In this document: positions 11,215-22,245 of the stretch, piece by piece
Layout of the letters: every line of letters starts with the position of its first letter
How positions within the stretch are numbered: position 1 is the first letter of the stretch
DNA from: Delphinus delphis
Lineage: Eukaryota; Chordata; Mammalia; Artiodactyla; Delphinidae
Reading direction: 5' to 3'
Assembly (NCBI RefSeq): GCF_949987515.2
Contig: NC_082699.1
Span: 77,875,281 to 77,939,280, forward strand
DNA: 64,000 bases
Made by a program: the position numbers and the translations under genes
Notes under the pieces: generated by a model
Told to the model about the DNA's origin: nothing
The model's input: the letters and a program-made list of their open reading frames with translations, nothing else
Database searches by the model: none

Positions 11215-11400
11215 TCTGATATGACTCTTCATGATCATGGCTACAATTTTTGAATATCTGTTAGATAGTAGGCATGTGAATCCGTACTCTCTTATTATCA
11301 CTTTAAGTTAGATGTTACTATTCTCCCAGTTTATGGATGAGAAAACAGGCACAGAGAAGTTGAGAGACTGCCCAAGGTCAAATCTTTTGCTCCCTGCCAC
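11215..11400 (-). mobile_element. MIR SINE (antisense)
   Basis: It contains ...ctattctcccagtttatgg..., then ...atgagaaaacaggcacagag... and ...gactgcccaaggtcaaat..., antisense MIR core. Confidence 0.7.
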
Positions 11401-12234
11401 AGGGCCTCCTGTCTGGCTTGGTGTGTACCTGCTTCTTGCTAACCTGAAACAACCCAGAAGCCAGCAATTAAGTCATAGGACACGTTGCCACTTTCAATTA
11501 CAATTGGTCTTCGTATCTACCTCTTCTGCTTTTTCTGAAATGTCATTTATTCTTTGGTTTTTGAGCTTTTTTCCTTTTCCTTTGCTCCTGCTTTGTGCTG
11601 TTGCATGTAACTGTGATGGTGATAAAGGCATTTTCTTTACAGTTATCGAGCCAAAGTCAGTGGTATTCTCTAACCTTCACCAGATAATTCATACGTGTGA
11701 CAACCCACAGGCATTGCACACACTTCAGCATCAGGGTTGGGAGGGGTTCACAAGCACCAGAGCAGAAACTAACCTGTAGGAGTAAGGCCTGCATCCACTC
11801 CCGGAAGACACACTTCACAGATGGCATCCCCTCGTTCTTAGCACAGCCTTGTCAACAGTATTGGTAGTTAGTGTGATCACCGTGAGCAGAGCTGAGGCCT
11901 GGCAAAGTCAGTGGCTCACTGGGGGCATCAGCAAATTAGCTCCAGAGGCATGTGGGAGACAGGAGTTATGGGAGAAACCCAGCCAAGAATGGGGAGCACC
12001 TCATGCTGAATCCAGTGTTTGCTGAATGACTGAATGAAGATTCCCCTAACCACTCCCTTCTCCCCATGATTATGGACACAGTGTGTTACCTTTGGTGCTC
12101 TGACTTTGTATTTCTCGACTTGCCTAAGCTGTAAACTCCTTTGGAGAAGAAACAAAGTGACTCGAGCTCCCTAAAATCAAATTCCTCTGTTTTTATAATG
12201 GAGATCATTGTCATAGCTGCCTCCTGGGTTTTTG
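11401..12234. other. Gene-free stretch
   Basis: No exon is recognised. A 155-residue plus-strand frame ending at 11779 has no recognisable domain and begins inside the MIR copy, so it is not called as a gene. Confidence 0.4.
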
Positions 12235-12595
12235 GTTTTTTTTTTTAATTGGAGTATAATCGATTTACAATGTTGTGTTAGTTTCTGCTGTACAGCAAAG
12301 TGATTCAGTTATACATATACATATATCCACTCTTTTTTAGATTCTTTTCCCGTATAGGTCATCACAGTTATTGAGTAGAGTTCCCTGTGCTATGCGGTAG
12401 GTCCTTATTAGTTATCTATTTTATATATAGTAGTGTGTATATGTCCATCCCAACCTCCCAGTTTATCCCTCCCCCCCCGCCACTTTCCTCCCTGGTAAGC
12501 ACAAGTTTGTTTTCTATGTCTGCAACTCTATTTCTGTTTTGTAAATAAGTTCATTCGTACAGTTTTTTTAGAGTTCACATATAAGCAATATCATC
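12235..12595 (-). mobile_element. L1 3' UTR (antisense)
   Basis: The run of T followed by aattggagtataatcgattt and gtttctgctgtacagcaaag, then gagttccctgtgctatgcgg, is the antisense 3' end of a laurasiatherian L1. The T tract at the left is the element's poly(A) read on the opposite strand. Confidence 0.9.
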
Positions 12596-13984
12596 CTAGG
12601 GTTGTTGTAAAGAGTAGACAATATGTTTGTAGGAAAGAGCTGTCGGTTTCCTCATGGTACATCCCCCTTGCACGACACTCTTCTAATTTGAGGCACTTAA
12701 AATACCTGTTGGTAGCATGCAGGAATGCACAGTGTCAACAGCCATCATTCTTACTTTACTGTGTCCGTGGTTTGTAATTCACCCACAGCGTCTAGGACCC
12801 TGACCACATTCTGCAAATGGGCTTTGAGGATATGTTTCTACACAGAGAGGCTTGTTTCTAAATTGGCAGCCTGGAGCCACCTCCACAAGGGGCTAAGGAA
12901 CTCTGGGCTCGCCTGGGTTGGTAATTACCGCCTCCACCTGGAAAAAACCCTGGTGACTCAGCTAGGTGGAAATGCCACCTATGCCTCGGGGACAGGAAGA
13001 GATCTGGGACCTTGGCCAGCTCCGACGAGGAGGCAGCACTCCGGTTCCCAGCGGGATGTCAGCGTGGGGTCCCGTGTGCCTCTCAGGAAAGAGTGCGCAA
13101 ATGGGAGCATCAGCTGTCTCTTCCACCCAGCGGCCCCTCTGCCCGCCTCAGCCTCACGCTCCTGGTCTGTCCAAGGACTTCCGCGAGCCCCCAGGGGGCT
13201 CCTCTAGCTCTGAAATCCTATGAATTCGCTAAAGGGTGACATTTAGTCTGTGACAGGCATTAGCAGTCCCCCATGGGGAGCTCTCCAAGGGCAAGGACAG
13301 CCTTGTTCTCACACAAATCACAAAGCCAGTAACGAGTACTCCATAAATAAGCCATTTTGCCTGCTTGAAAACAATGCGTGAAGAAAATTCCCACACCTCC
13401 AATAGAGCGACTTGTGGCAGTGGGCAGATTTTGAGGACAAACAAATTGCAAGGCACTTGGTGTTACCATCCAGCTGAGGTCTTATGCAGATTAGACCAGA
13501 GCTCCAAATCAGCCTTCGAGAAGGCAGCCTTGACAAGACCATCTGGAACAAAGGATGCTGAATTAGGACCGTGGCGGGCCAAGGAGGCCATGAATGAGGG
13601 ATTGTGGGAAAGGCTTTGATGTAAACCCAGCCAGAACTGTGTGCACTTGTCACGCAGGGAATCCGCCCCCTTTGATGCAAGTGGGCGGCCTGTATTTAAA
13701 CATGTGGATTTGTTTGTATTTCTCAAGAGAACATAGAGTTTGAGAGCTGGAGGAATGTGTCACACCGTACCTCCTTTCTATTCACCGATATGCCAGGTCG
13801 AGGGGTCTCATTCAAATAAGCACAGTTGTTTGCCTTGAAGCGTCGGGAAGCAGAAGCTGTGACTTAGGAGCACGCCATGCACCACTGTGACACCACCTTC
13901 TGTGTCATCCTTGAGGACGCGTCAGGCCTGTCAAACCTGGAGCAACTTCTGCATCCAGCTGTCTCCTTCCAATTGATAGGAGAC
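12596..13984. other. Gene-free stretch
   Basis: No exon, RNA gene or well-defined repeat was identified. Several overlapping frames between 12.7 and 13.7 kb are open on both strands but carry no recognisable motif and no splice-site framing. Confidence 0.4.
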
Positions 13985-14080
13985 GGGCTACAAATATTCA
14001 TTGAGCACCTACTATGTGCGAAACGCTAGGCCAAGTGCCTTGGAAGGACAAGGAAGTCAGGTGCCAGCAGTGCCCAAGGC
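13985..14080. repeat. Ancient mammalian repeat fragment (tattcattgagcacctactatg type)
   Basis: The sequence aaatattcattgagcaccta followed by ctatgtgcgaaacgctagg is a diverged copy of a very common ancient repeat. Related pieces occur at about 48.3, 57.4 and 61.9 kb. I do not assign the family. Confidence 0.55.
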
Positions 14081-15004
14081 CTGTGTGGACTGCAGAGGTA
14101 CCTGCTGGCGGGGGGGGCGGGGGTAGGGCTGTTCCTGGGGGCCCTCCACTCCCACCAGGCGGTCCTTGCGCCTGGAACATTCTCTCTTCACGGCACTGCC
14201 CCCCCCCCGCCACCCCGTCCCCGGCTCCTCCCTCCACTCCAGCTCCCTCCACCCAACCCGTTACAAGTCCCTGTTGCTTTTACCGCCCAAATCTTTTCTC
14301 ACCCATCCTGCTGTTTTCATCCCTAGGTTTTGCCCAGCTGGATCCCCAGGACCACCCTCGTTCCTGGCCTGGGTCTTTGCATCTTCCCCTGACACGAGGG
14401 CTAATTTATGTCTGTCTAGTACATTCTTTCTGTGCTGAAAGCACCCAGAGTCCGTTTCTGTGGCGTGCGCCCAAATGACCAGAACGGGCCCCCTCTCAGG
14501 CCCCCGGCCCGTGCAGTGCTGGTCTCCCTGCATGGCAGGCCCTCTCTAAGCTTGACCACCTGGCGAGTCACCGCGTCTCCTGGCAGATTCAGGGGTCCTT
14601 ACTCTTCTCCTTGCCCTTCCTCCTGCTTCCATAGGACAGTGACAGTCACTCTGTGTCCAGGTCTCCAAGGCAGACGGCTCCTGGGACTCAGCCTGGTGGG
14701 CTCAGCGTGGGGGCTGTGCCTCTCAGGAGCCCAGCAGGGCCCCACAAGGACGCCCCTCCCCAGTCTGTGCCCAGACACACCTAAGGTAGGGCGGCAGCAG
14801 ATAAACACCATCACCCCCATCACACCATCACATCACATCATGCCCCACAGAGCATCAGTGCCAAAGCATATTCTCCCAGAGGAAAGGCCCAGTCCTCGCT
14901 GCTGGGTGCCGGGTGCCAGGTTCCGAAGCCAGCGGCCTCCTCCCAGAACCACAGCCAAGCAGCCCTTTACAACTGTCCAGGTGGAGCCAGAGTCAGCGTG
15001 GCAA
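14081..15004. other. Gene-free GC-rich stretch
   Basis: No exon is recognised. It includes a G-rich run near 14.11 kb, a possible weak L2 segment at about 14.17-14.42 kb, and a short degenerate atcac repeat near 14.82 kb. Confidence 0.35.
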
Positions 15005-15186
15005 AGGGGAAAGAGTGCATCTCGACTCCGCTGCTTCCTGACTGTGTGACCTTGGACAGGTCACCTAAGGTTTCTGAGTCCCAGTTGCTTTATCTGAAAA
15101 ATTAGTGACACTTTCTTGTAAGATGATTGTGAGGAGGGAGCAATGAAACACGTACAAGGTGCACAGTAGGTGTTTGATAAATGACA
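15005..15186 (+). mobile_element. MIR SINE
   Basis: A nearly full core: ...cttcctgactgtgtgacctt..., ...aggtcacctaaggtttctg... and ...gcacagtaggtgtttgataa..., all in sense orientation. Confidence 0.85.
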
Positions 15187-15532
15187 GCTGGGAGTGGTCC
15201 TTGGTAGATGGGAAAACACCCCACCATCCCCCTCCTGCCCCCCACACCCTCCATCGGGCATTTGAAAGAAGGGGCAAGGCAACTCTGGCCTCTATGCAGC
15301 CTTTCTCATTGAATGGGGAGCGAGGAGACTGGGAATTGGCACTGAGCAGCCTCGGTTCCCACGCTCCTTCTCTGCCTGGCCCACCCTGCCCTCTGGTCAC
15401 AGCTTTGGTTGAGGAGTGGACTCAGGGTTACAGGACAGGCCCTGGCAAACCTGGAGCGGGGGCAAGTGTAATCCGTACTGGGGTATATGACGGCGGCTGT
15501 GAGTCAAGCCTTCTACTCAAGTTCAGCCTTAT

Positions 15533-15580
15533 TTACAATAAAGCTGCTATTTGAAACCCCAGTGTCTTTCTCATTTGGGT
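15533..15580 (+). promoter_or_regulatory. Possible poly(A) signal with GT/T-rich downstream element
   Basis: AATAAA in ttacaataaagctgctattt is followed about 20-40 bp later by agtgtctttctcatttgggt and a T run, the layout of a cleavage/polyadenylation site. No upstream exon could be established. The T run belongs to the adjacent SINE tail, so this may be coincidence. Confidence 0.2.
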
Positions 15581-15923
15581 TTTTTTTTCCAATTTAAATT
15601 TATTTATTTATTCATTTATTTTTGGCTGCGTTGGGTCTTCGTTGCCGCCTGCGGACTTTCTCTAGTTGCGGAGAGCGGGGGCTACTCTCTGTTGCGGTGC
15701 GCAGGCTTCTCACTGCGGTGGCTTCTCTTGTTGCGGAGCACGGGTTCTAGGCACGCGGGCTTCAGTAGTTGTGGCTCGCGGGCTCCAGAGCACAGGCTCA
15801 GTAGTTGTGGCTCACGGGCTTAGTTGCTCCGCAGCATGTGGGATCTTCCCAGACCAGGGCTCGAACCCGTGTCCCCTGCCTTGGCAGGCGGGTTCTTAAC
15901 CACTGCGCCACCAGGGAAGTCCC
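15579..15923 (-). mobile_element. CHR-type tRNA-derived SINE, long form
   Basis: Full-length antisense copy: T-rich tail (aaatttatttatttattc), ggctgcgttgggtcttcgtt, and a right end of ccactgcgccaccagggaag. It is flanked by a 10-bp direct repeat, tctcatttgg (15569-15578 and 15924-15933), taken as the TSD. The tRNA-like pol III promoter half lies at the right end. Confidence 0.93.
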
Positions 15924-15964
15924 TCTCATTTGGTCTTGAACTCAGGAGGGAAAGAGGAAGGTGT

Positions 15965-16235
15965 CACTGATATAGCAAATACTTGGGTAGCATTGACATG
16001 TGCCAGGCCCTATTCTAAACACCTTACCAATCTTAACCTATTTACACCCCGTAACAGCCCAATGAGGTAGTTACTGTTGAATACTATTACCCCCATTTTA
16101 CCCCCACACGGACACTGAGGGCCAGAGAGGGCAGCTGGCCGCAAGGCCCAGAGCTAAATGAGTGGCCAAGCCAGGGTTGAACTCAGGCGGCCCAGCTCCC
16201 GAGTCCCCGCTCCTCACCGCTGCTGCCTTATTTGT
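15965..16235 (-). mobile_element. MIR SINE (antisense)
   Basis: Long antisense copy: ...tgtgccaggccctattctaa..., ...aacagcccaatgaggtag..., ...cccccattttaccccc... and ...gccagggttgaactcagg. Confidence 0.8.
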
Positions 16236-16680
16236 AGCTTCTGTCAATGCCTTCTGTCACATTCATTCACTCCACCAAGAATTTTGACCTGTAAAATATA
16301 TTAGTCTTTATCCCTATTTTAAGACAAAGCAGAGGCTGGGAGGAAATAGATAAAGAACGCGTGCTTCCTGGAGCTGTGGGTCCAGCAGACGCTGCCATCA
16401 GGGCCGATCAGGGTAACTGAGCAGGAGACGGGTGGGGCCTGAAAGGGGTCACAGGAGCGCGTGGAGGTGGTGCCCCCAACCCCCCAACCCCCACCCACCC
16501 CGGTCTGCATGCCTGGAGGTGGAAATTACTAACCGGACATCAAAATACATGAGCCACGGCGAACAAATCTAATAAACACATGGAAACACACCAAAAGAGG
16601 AAGGGGAAAAAATGTCGCTACAAACCAAAGGCAGGCAGGCAGTGTGAGCCAGCGGCCCTGGGACCGCGGTCGACCTTGAA

Positions 16681-16803
16681 GGTAGGCACATCTGAAAACG
16701 TGCACCTCAGTTTGGGACTTGAACCCATATGGCCGGGACTTGAACCCGGCCAAAAACCGGACTGGGACTCGAACCCACGGTCTTTTAATTCGCATCACTC
16801 AGC
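16681..16803 (-). mobile_element. ERV internal remnant with three T-arm-like hairpins
   Basis: This stretch abuts the ERV LTR on its 3' (internal) side. It contains three copies of gggact(t/c)gaaccc at 16714-16726, 16735-16747 and 16764-16776. Each forms a small inverted repeat around a 7-nt loop. The middle one has a perfect 7-bp stem (ggccggg/cccggcc, 16731-16751). On the minus strand the loops read TTCAAGT, TTCAAGT and TTCGAGT, like tRNA T loops. It occupies the primer-binding-site and leader position of a provirus, but the motif is in tRNA-sense orientation relative to the LTR, not the expected antisense. No gag, pol or env coding is visible. Confidence 0.55.
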
Positions 16804-17366
16804 TGGTGTCTGGACTTACCAAGGCTCAGGTCTTTTGTTTCTCAGTGCAGAAGGAATTCAGTGAGAGGAAAAGTAATAGGCAAGAAGTAGATTTATTAAC
16901 ATAAGATGCTTGTGAGAGATGCAAGCGGGCAGGTGAGGGGGCTCTGCCCCGAGGATTAAGTGGGCTGCAATTTTATAATCAAAGGAAAGTGGGGGAAGGG
17001 GAAAAGAACTGCCTTCTTCGAGTAGACATAGGGCCTATATCACTAGCTCCTCCTTTGTTTTGGGCAGGGGAGTGTCTGACCCTATGAGCTCAAACTAGGA
17101 CCGTCATAGCGCTTATTCAAAGTAGTAGAAGAGTGGTAATATTTTTCTTTCACTTAATGACCTGGGGCATATCTCGTGCTTTCATTTATGGCTTTATAGT
17201 GAAGCAAGGCTTCTTCACTCCACGATGTTCCGATAGCTTTCTTGAGCGATCATTAACTTAACAGTGGTCTCCCAAAGTTTCCTAGGTTTCCCTCTCTACC
17301 TATAATCCCCTACTGGGACTTCTACAACTACCTGTATAATTTTCCTATTCTATCCCAATCACATCA
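16804..17366 (-). mobile_element. ERV class I-type LTR
   Basis: On the minus strand the element starts TGATGTGATTGGG at 17366 and ends ...AGTCCAGACACCA at 16804, giving TG...CA termini and about 563 bp. The layout is that of a gammaretrovirus-like LTR: TATAAA at 16977-16972, AATAAA at 16897-16892 in TTATGTTAATAAATCTAC, then a U5 with ttccttctgcac. No direct repeat flanks the two ends, which fits a 5' LTR still joined to a truncated internal piece. The exact family (for example a BTLTR1-like group) cannot be assigned. It is an old endogenous copy with no viral gene left. Confidence 0.75.
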
Positions 17367-18780
17367 GAAGTCCTAATGCACGTGGAGACAGATTAGCTAT
17401 TTAGAAGCACGTGCTCCCTTTCCTCTTGAATAATTAATCTAAATTTAGCAAAAGGATGCATATGGTGGGGTTGGGGGGTGGGAAATGGCAGCAGCCTCTG
17501 CAGCAAGAAGGAAGCTGTGCTGTGGCCTCGCCCACCAGGAAGGGGGATGGGTCTGGAGGGCAGAGCTGCGCAGGCTGGCCAGCTCCGCCACACCCTGGCT
17601 TTGTGACCTGGAATCTCCAACCCCAGTTTCTCCGTCTGGGCCCAAGGGCCCGCTTGAGTGGGACCGCAGCTCTAGGTCAACACTGGCCGTCACTGTGGCC
17701 TCACGATGTTCCTTCAGACCTGGAGGGTGCGGCCCAGAGGGGCTGGTTCGAGATGGGTGGGATGGAATCCGGTCAGACCGGGTGGGGCATAGGAGGAGTA
17801 TTTCCAACAGGGCCTCAGACCATGGTTCCCCTGGAGCCAGGGTGGCCCAAGGAAAGGGTGACGGCCCAGAGTGTGCTGGACGAGCCCTCACTGAGGCCGT
17901 AGTGAGAGTCTCTGGGGACTGGCCGCTGGCCTGCAGCTGCCACCCTGACGGATGGGCAGGGCCACATCCGTGAGATGGAGGAGGCAGGCAGCCAGGCCCA
18001 GGCCCACCCTGTCTGGGCAGAAGGCTGGCTGAGGGCTGGCTTCCTGGGCGTGTGGCCGGCAGAGTTCCAGAGGGCCCCAGGCTCAGAGGGGGGACCTAGG
18101 GCTGGGGTGTGATGCTCTTCGGTCACCATCTTGAAACCCTTAATAATTTTACCTTTGAATCTGTATTTTGTAAGTGAAGTCCAGGGAAAAGAAGCACGCT
18201 CGAGGGGAGGGGCCTGGAGCCTCGGCTCACACATGGCCCCACCCCCTGTTACCTCACAGCCCCACTGCCTCTGAGTGCCCTGGGCCCCTTCCAGCCTCAT
18301 CCTTCCTGCCCCCTCCCTGGGATGGCCGCTGCCCTCCACCCCCCGAGGGTGGGGCCTGGTGGTGGCTGTCCCTGCCCTCAGCTGGCAGTACCACAGCGTA
18401 CCCCTCTGATCCAAGTACCAGATGTGTCCCAGTGCTGAGGGTACATCCTGTGGGGTTGGGGTGATGGCCCATGGGAAGGGGAGAGAGGCTTCCCGCCTCG
18501 GGCTGGAGCACCACATTTTCGTTTGGCTGGGGCCACACAGAGGAGCCGCGACCTTAAAGGCTGCTCTGCGCTGTCCCCAGCAGGAGGCGAGCCTCGCCCG
18601 GCCCCTTTGCCGCTCAGCGGGGCAAGAGCCTGGCGTGAAGACCAGGGAGCTCATCCCACAAAATTCTCAGCCACCATCCACCGATCTCCATGCGCAGGAG
18701 GACGTCTCCCAGAGGATATGCCGATTGCCTTAAATCTTCCAGGAAGAGCAGGGTCACGACGGGCTGAGAAAGGTGCTCTC
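17367..18780. other. Gene-free GC-rich stretch
   Basis: No exon is recognised despite several overlapping frames of 100-280 codons on both strands. They are Pro/Gly/Arg-rich and lack recognisable domains. No confident repeat was identified. Confidence 0.4.
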
Positions 18781-19317
18781 TAGCCTGGAGGAACTTGTGC
18801 TAAGATTCCTACGCTTGGCACCGTCCTGGCATTCAGGGAATGGGGCACTGGGCAGGACAAGAAATGAGGCTTCATGGCAGGGATGAGCCGCCGACGGGGT
18901 GGAGGAGGACCGGGCCAGACTGAACAGCCTTGCACAGGAGCCACAGACGTTTGGATTTTATCTTTCTGGTCATTTCTCAAACTTTATTGGGCAGCCAAGA
19001 GCAGAGGCCAAAGTGGCTTTATTGAAGCAAGACATTTCCTTGAAGTTTCATAACGTTTCCTGACAAATATGTGAATGGTATTGCGTAAGAGAATCATGCT
19101 TTGTTTTATTATAAAAATATCTCAAAAGACGTCCGTTGAGGGATGGAGTAATGCAGATGTTCCAGGGGAAAAAAACCTTCCTTTCTTATAGGAAACATTT
19201 CTTCCCATGGGGGAAGCCCAGAGGAGGGGAGGGGGAGGGTGATGAATGAATGATCGATACAGTTGAGAACTGATAGATCAGTGCAGTCATAAATAGGTGT
19301 TTTAAAATATGTATACA
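18781..19317. other. Gene-free stretch, partly ancient repeat
   Basis: The segment near 18.9-19.0 kb (...gccttgcacaggagcc...gtttggattttatctttctgg) resembles the interior of the ancient repeat seen at 19.54 and 61.84 kb. The rest is AT-rich and unassigned. Confidence 0.3.
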
Positions 19318-19528
19318 GGGCTTCCCTGGTGGCGCAGTGGTTGAGAGTCCGCCTGCCGATGCAGGGGACACGGGTTCCTGCCCTGGTCCGGGAGGATCCC
19401 ACATGCCGCGGAACGGCTGGGCCGTGAGCCATGGCCGCTGAGTCTGCGCGTCCAGAGCCTGTGCTCCGCAACGGGAGAGGCCACAACAGTGAGAGGCCCA
19501 CGTACCGCAAAAAAAAAAAAAAAAAAAA
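19318..19528 (+). mobile_element. CHR-type SINE, short form with A20 tail
   Basis: Sense copy: ggcttccctggtggcgcagt, then acacgggttc (B-box region), gccatggccgctgagtctgc, and a 3' end gtaccgc plus 20 A. The intact long A tail and low divergence suggest a young insertion of the cetacean short subfamily. No clear TSD was seen. Confidence 0.93.
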
Positions 19529-19539
19529 GTGGGACAAAG

Positions 19540-19720
19540 GGATTTAGTGGTCCAAGAAGGGAGAGGTGACATCTGGCAGTGGTGATCTGGGAAGACCCCA
19601 TGGAGGAGGTGGCCTCTGAGCTGAGATGGAAGAGTGGGGAGCATTCTGGGCAGAAGGCAGCCCATGAGCAAAGGTGCGGAGGTGGGGAATGTGAGGGCAC
19701 TGTGGGGGAGTGAGGTGTGG
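19540..19720 (+). repeat. Ancient repeat, 'gagctgagatggaagagtgg ... cagaaggcag' type
   Basis: The sequence gaggaggtggcctctgagct, then gcattctgggcagaaggcag and gagcaaaggtgcggaggtgg, matches a widespread ancient mammalian element. Its other pieces are at 31.06, 37.84 and 61.84 kb. Family not assigned. Confidence 0.5.
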
Positions 19721-20639
19721 ACTGGGGCGTCAGGCAAGTAGAGGGGACGTACAGACACGTCCATCATGGTGCCTGTACACCCTTCCCTGTCCCCGAGGGA
19801 AACTGTCGCAGGTGCCTGTCAAAGCCCCAGCTGGCGGGAACAGGGCAGGTGGGAAGCTCATGCTCAGGAACAAGCCTGTGGGCCGGCCATGCTGCCAGCC
19901 TGGCTGCACCTAGAGCTGCCCAAACAGGCCAGTTGGCCAGCTGGTCTGTCCCAGGAATTTGGGCTGGAGGTACGGAGACCGTGCTGGCGTTGGTGGTGGG
20001 AGCAGAGTTGAAAGGCTCCACACAAGCAGCGCTGAGGCAAGAGGGGCAGGAGGATGAGGGAGACAAGCCGTGAGTCAGCGACAGGTGTAGGAAACCCGGC
20101 GGGAGAAGGTCAAAGCTGAGCTGGATGATGGCAGCAGGAGCCCTGGGGAGAGACAGAGGGACCCTGAGTGCCCCTGAGGGGGCAGGGGATCAAGGGAACG
20201 CCTGCTGCCCATGGTGGGGAGACAGTTCTGGAGAAGCCAGGCCCAAAGGCCAAAGGTTCTGTCCTTGCCTCAGCCTCCTGGCTTTCCCGTGGCCCATCCT
20301 GGTCCCACTCCCTCGGCAGTCAGAGTTAAGGCCCTGGTCCTGGCAACCTGAGGCACCCCATGAGCAGACCAGGCCAGGAGGGAGGGCCGGGAGACCATGG
20401 GGCAGACCTCGCCCTGACAGGCCCCCCAGCTCCTTCCCGACAGACAAGACCATCCCTGCTCCCCCCGGTGACCACCAACTCCCTCCTCGCTCATGCCTTT
20501 GGCTCCAGACCACCCTCCACCCCCGGGAGTGTGAGTGGTATCCCTGGGGTTGAGCAGTGCTGGAGCCCTGCTCCTTCCAGACAAGGTGAGGGGTCGCTGG
20601 GTGCGCATGCGCCGTGCAGGGACCTCCGTGGACGCTCTG

Positions 20640-20715
20640 AATAATTACACTAGCCCCATTTTACAGACTAGGAAGTCAGGCTAGGTGACTCTCCCAGGGT
20701 TGCGTGGCAGTAAAT
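20640..20715 (-). mobile_element. MIR fragment (antisense)
   Basis: The string ccccattttacagactagga, then gaagtcaggctagg and ttgcgtggcag, is antisense MIR core. The surrounding 19.7-22.0 kb contains no recognisable exon. Confidence 0.6.
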
Positions 20716-22023
20716 AAATCTCTCTCCAATGGACCTTCTCTGAAACCCTACCGTATTCCAGAACATACCAATTCACTACTTTATTTATCCAATATTATTA
20801 GTGCCTACGATGACCTAGTTATGGAGACCTACACACACGTTACATAGGCACTACTGGAGCTTATGTAGATGGTTTCAGACACTACAAAGTGCTATAAGAA
20901 AACACAACAGGGCCCTGTAATGGCAAAGGACTCTGGCAGGGGTAGATAGGGGGTCAGGAAGGGTCTCTCTCAAATGATAACTCTTTTGAGCAAAACCCAG
21001 ACTATTGAGAATGAGCCAGCCACGTAAAACTTGGGGAAGAGAGCATTGCAGTCAGCTCGTTAAATATTTATTCATTTCTTTATTAAAGGCACGTGTTAAA
21101 TCAGCAGTATTTAACTCCTGGGCTACATTTACAGTGACTTCGAGACAGTGGTAGGAAGTGGCTATCAAAGGAGGGGCAGCAGAGAATCGCAGGAGGTGGG
21201 AGAAAAGGCGCTCCATCTGATTCCCTGCCCCACCGGCCTGTGTGGCTGGGGTCCCAGCATGCCTTGCAGCCACCCCTGCCCAATGCGCCCTCCGCCTCCA
21301 TCCATCTCTTCTGGTTCATCGGCAGCCTAGGCATCGCCCCCCCTTCCTCAGCTCTGTTAACACTGGTGCAGTCGCCCAGATCGACTCCCTCCCACACTCC
21401 TTGCCTCCTTTTTTCTCTCTGCACACAGACTTCCCACCACCTGATTCCGAGGCTCTGGGTGAGTGTTCCAGAAGCTGAGGAGATGCACGATTGTCTCCTG
21501 CCCACACACAGACGCCATGGCAACGGCAACTTCGTGAAGCCAGGCTGGAATTTGCCAACCCAGAGAGCAGACCATCTGTGAGGCCAAACCCTCCAAATGT
21601 TGCCCGATCTAAGTGCTCACATCCAGGGAACTTCTGCACGTAGCAGAGGTGACATTTGAGTGGCATAAGAATAAACAGTGGGCGCACGTGAAATCCCTTG
21701 AAAGTGTGCATTTACTGTCCCAATGTGACTGAGAAAAGGAAGCAACAGGGGCGAGATTTGCACTAAGGGGCAAGGTAGGTTTTACTGATGGGAAATTTGG
21801 ATCATCCACAACGGGAGGGATTATCCATATAAAAAATTGGTCCAGTTAGTTTATCTCCATGCTTCCATTTCCAAGCCCATCCATCTTCGACTTTCGTCTA
21901 CTTTCCATGGAGGCAAAAATCTGTGTATATTTGAATCAAAGGCCCCAGTACATTCAACCTTCTGGGGCTCGGGTTTCCATAGGCCTGCCCTTCGTTCTAG
22001 CAACAATAGTAGTTTTCCTACAG

Positions 22024-22245
22024 AATAAGTAACATGTGCTGGGAACTCTGCTAAGCCCTTCACATGTATTATTTCACTTACTCTTTGCAACAAACTTATG
22101 AGGAGGTACCACAATTATTTTCTCTTTAAAGATGAGAAAAGGTGCCGAGAGATGTTAAATCCCCGGCTCATCCAGCTGGTAGGAAGGTGAGAAGGAACTG
22201 AGGCAGGTCCACCTGCTCCAGAGTGTGAACTCTTGACCTTCACTG
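22024..22245 (-). mobile_element. MIR SINE (antisense)
   Basis: It reads ...aagcccttcacatgtattatt..., ...caaacttatgaggaggtacc..., ...aagatgagaaaaggtgcc... and ...gtgtgaactcttgacc, a full antisense MIR order. Confidence 0.8.

Noticed and set aside
16714..16803. A functional tRNA gene on the minus strand
   Set aside because: Only the T-arm-like part recurs. No acceptor stem, anticodon arm or complete cloverleaf could be built, and it lies next to an ERV LTR.
17456..18654. Overlapping frames of 148-279 codons on both strands
   Set aside because: No domain, no splice-site framing, mutually overlapping, and Pro/Gly/Arg-rich as expected from GC-rich noncoding DNA.
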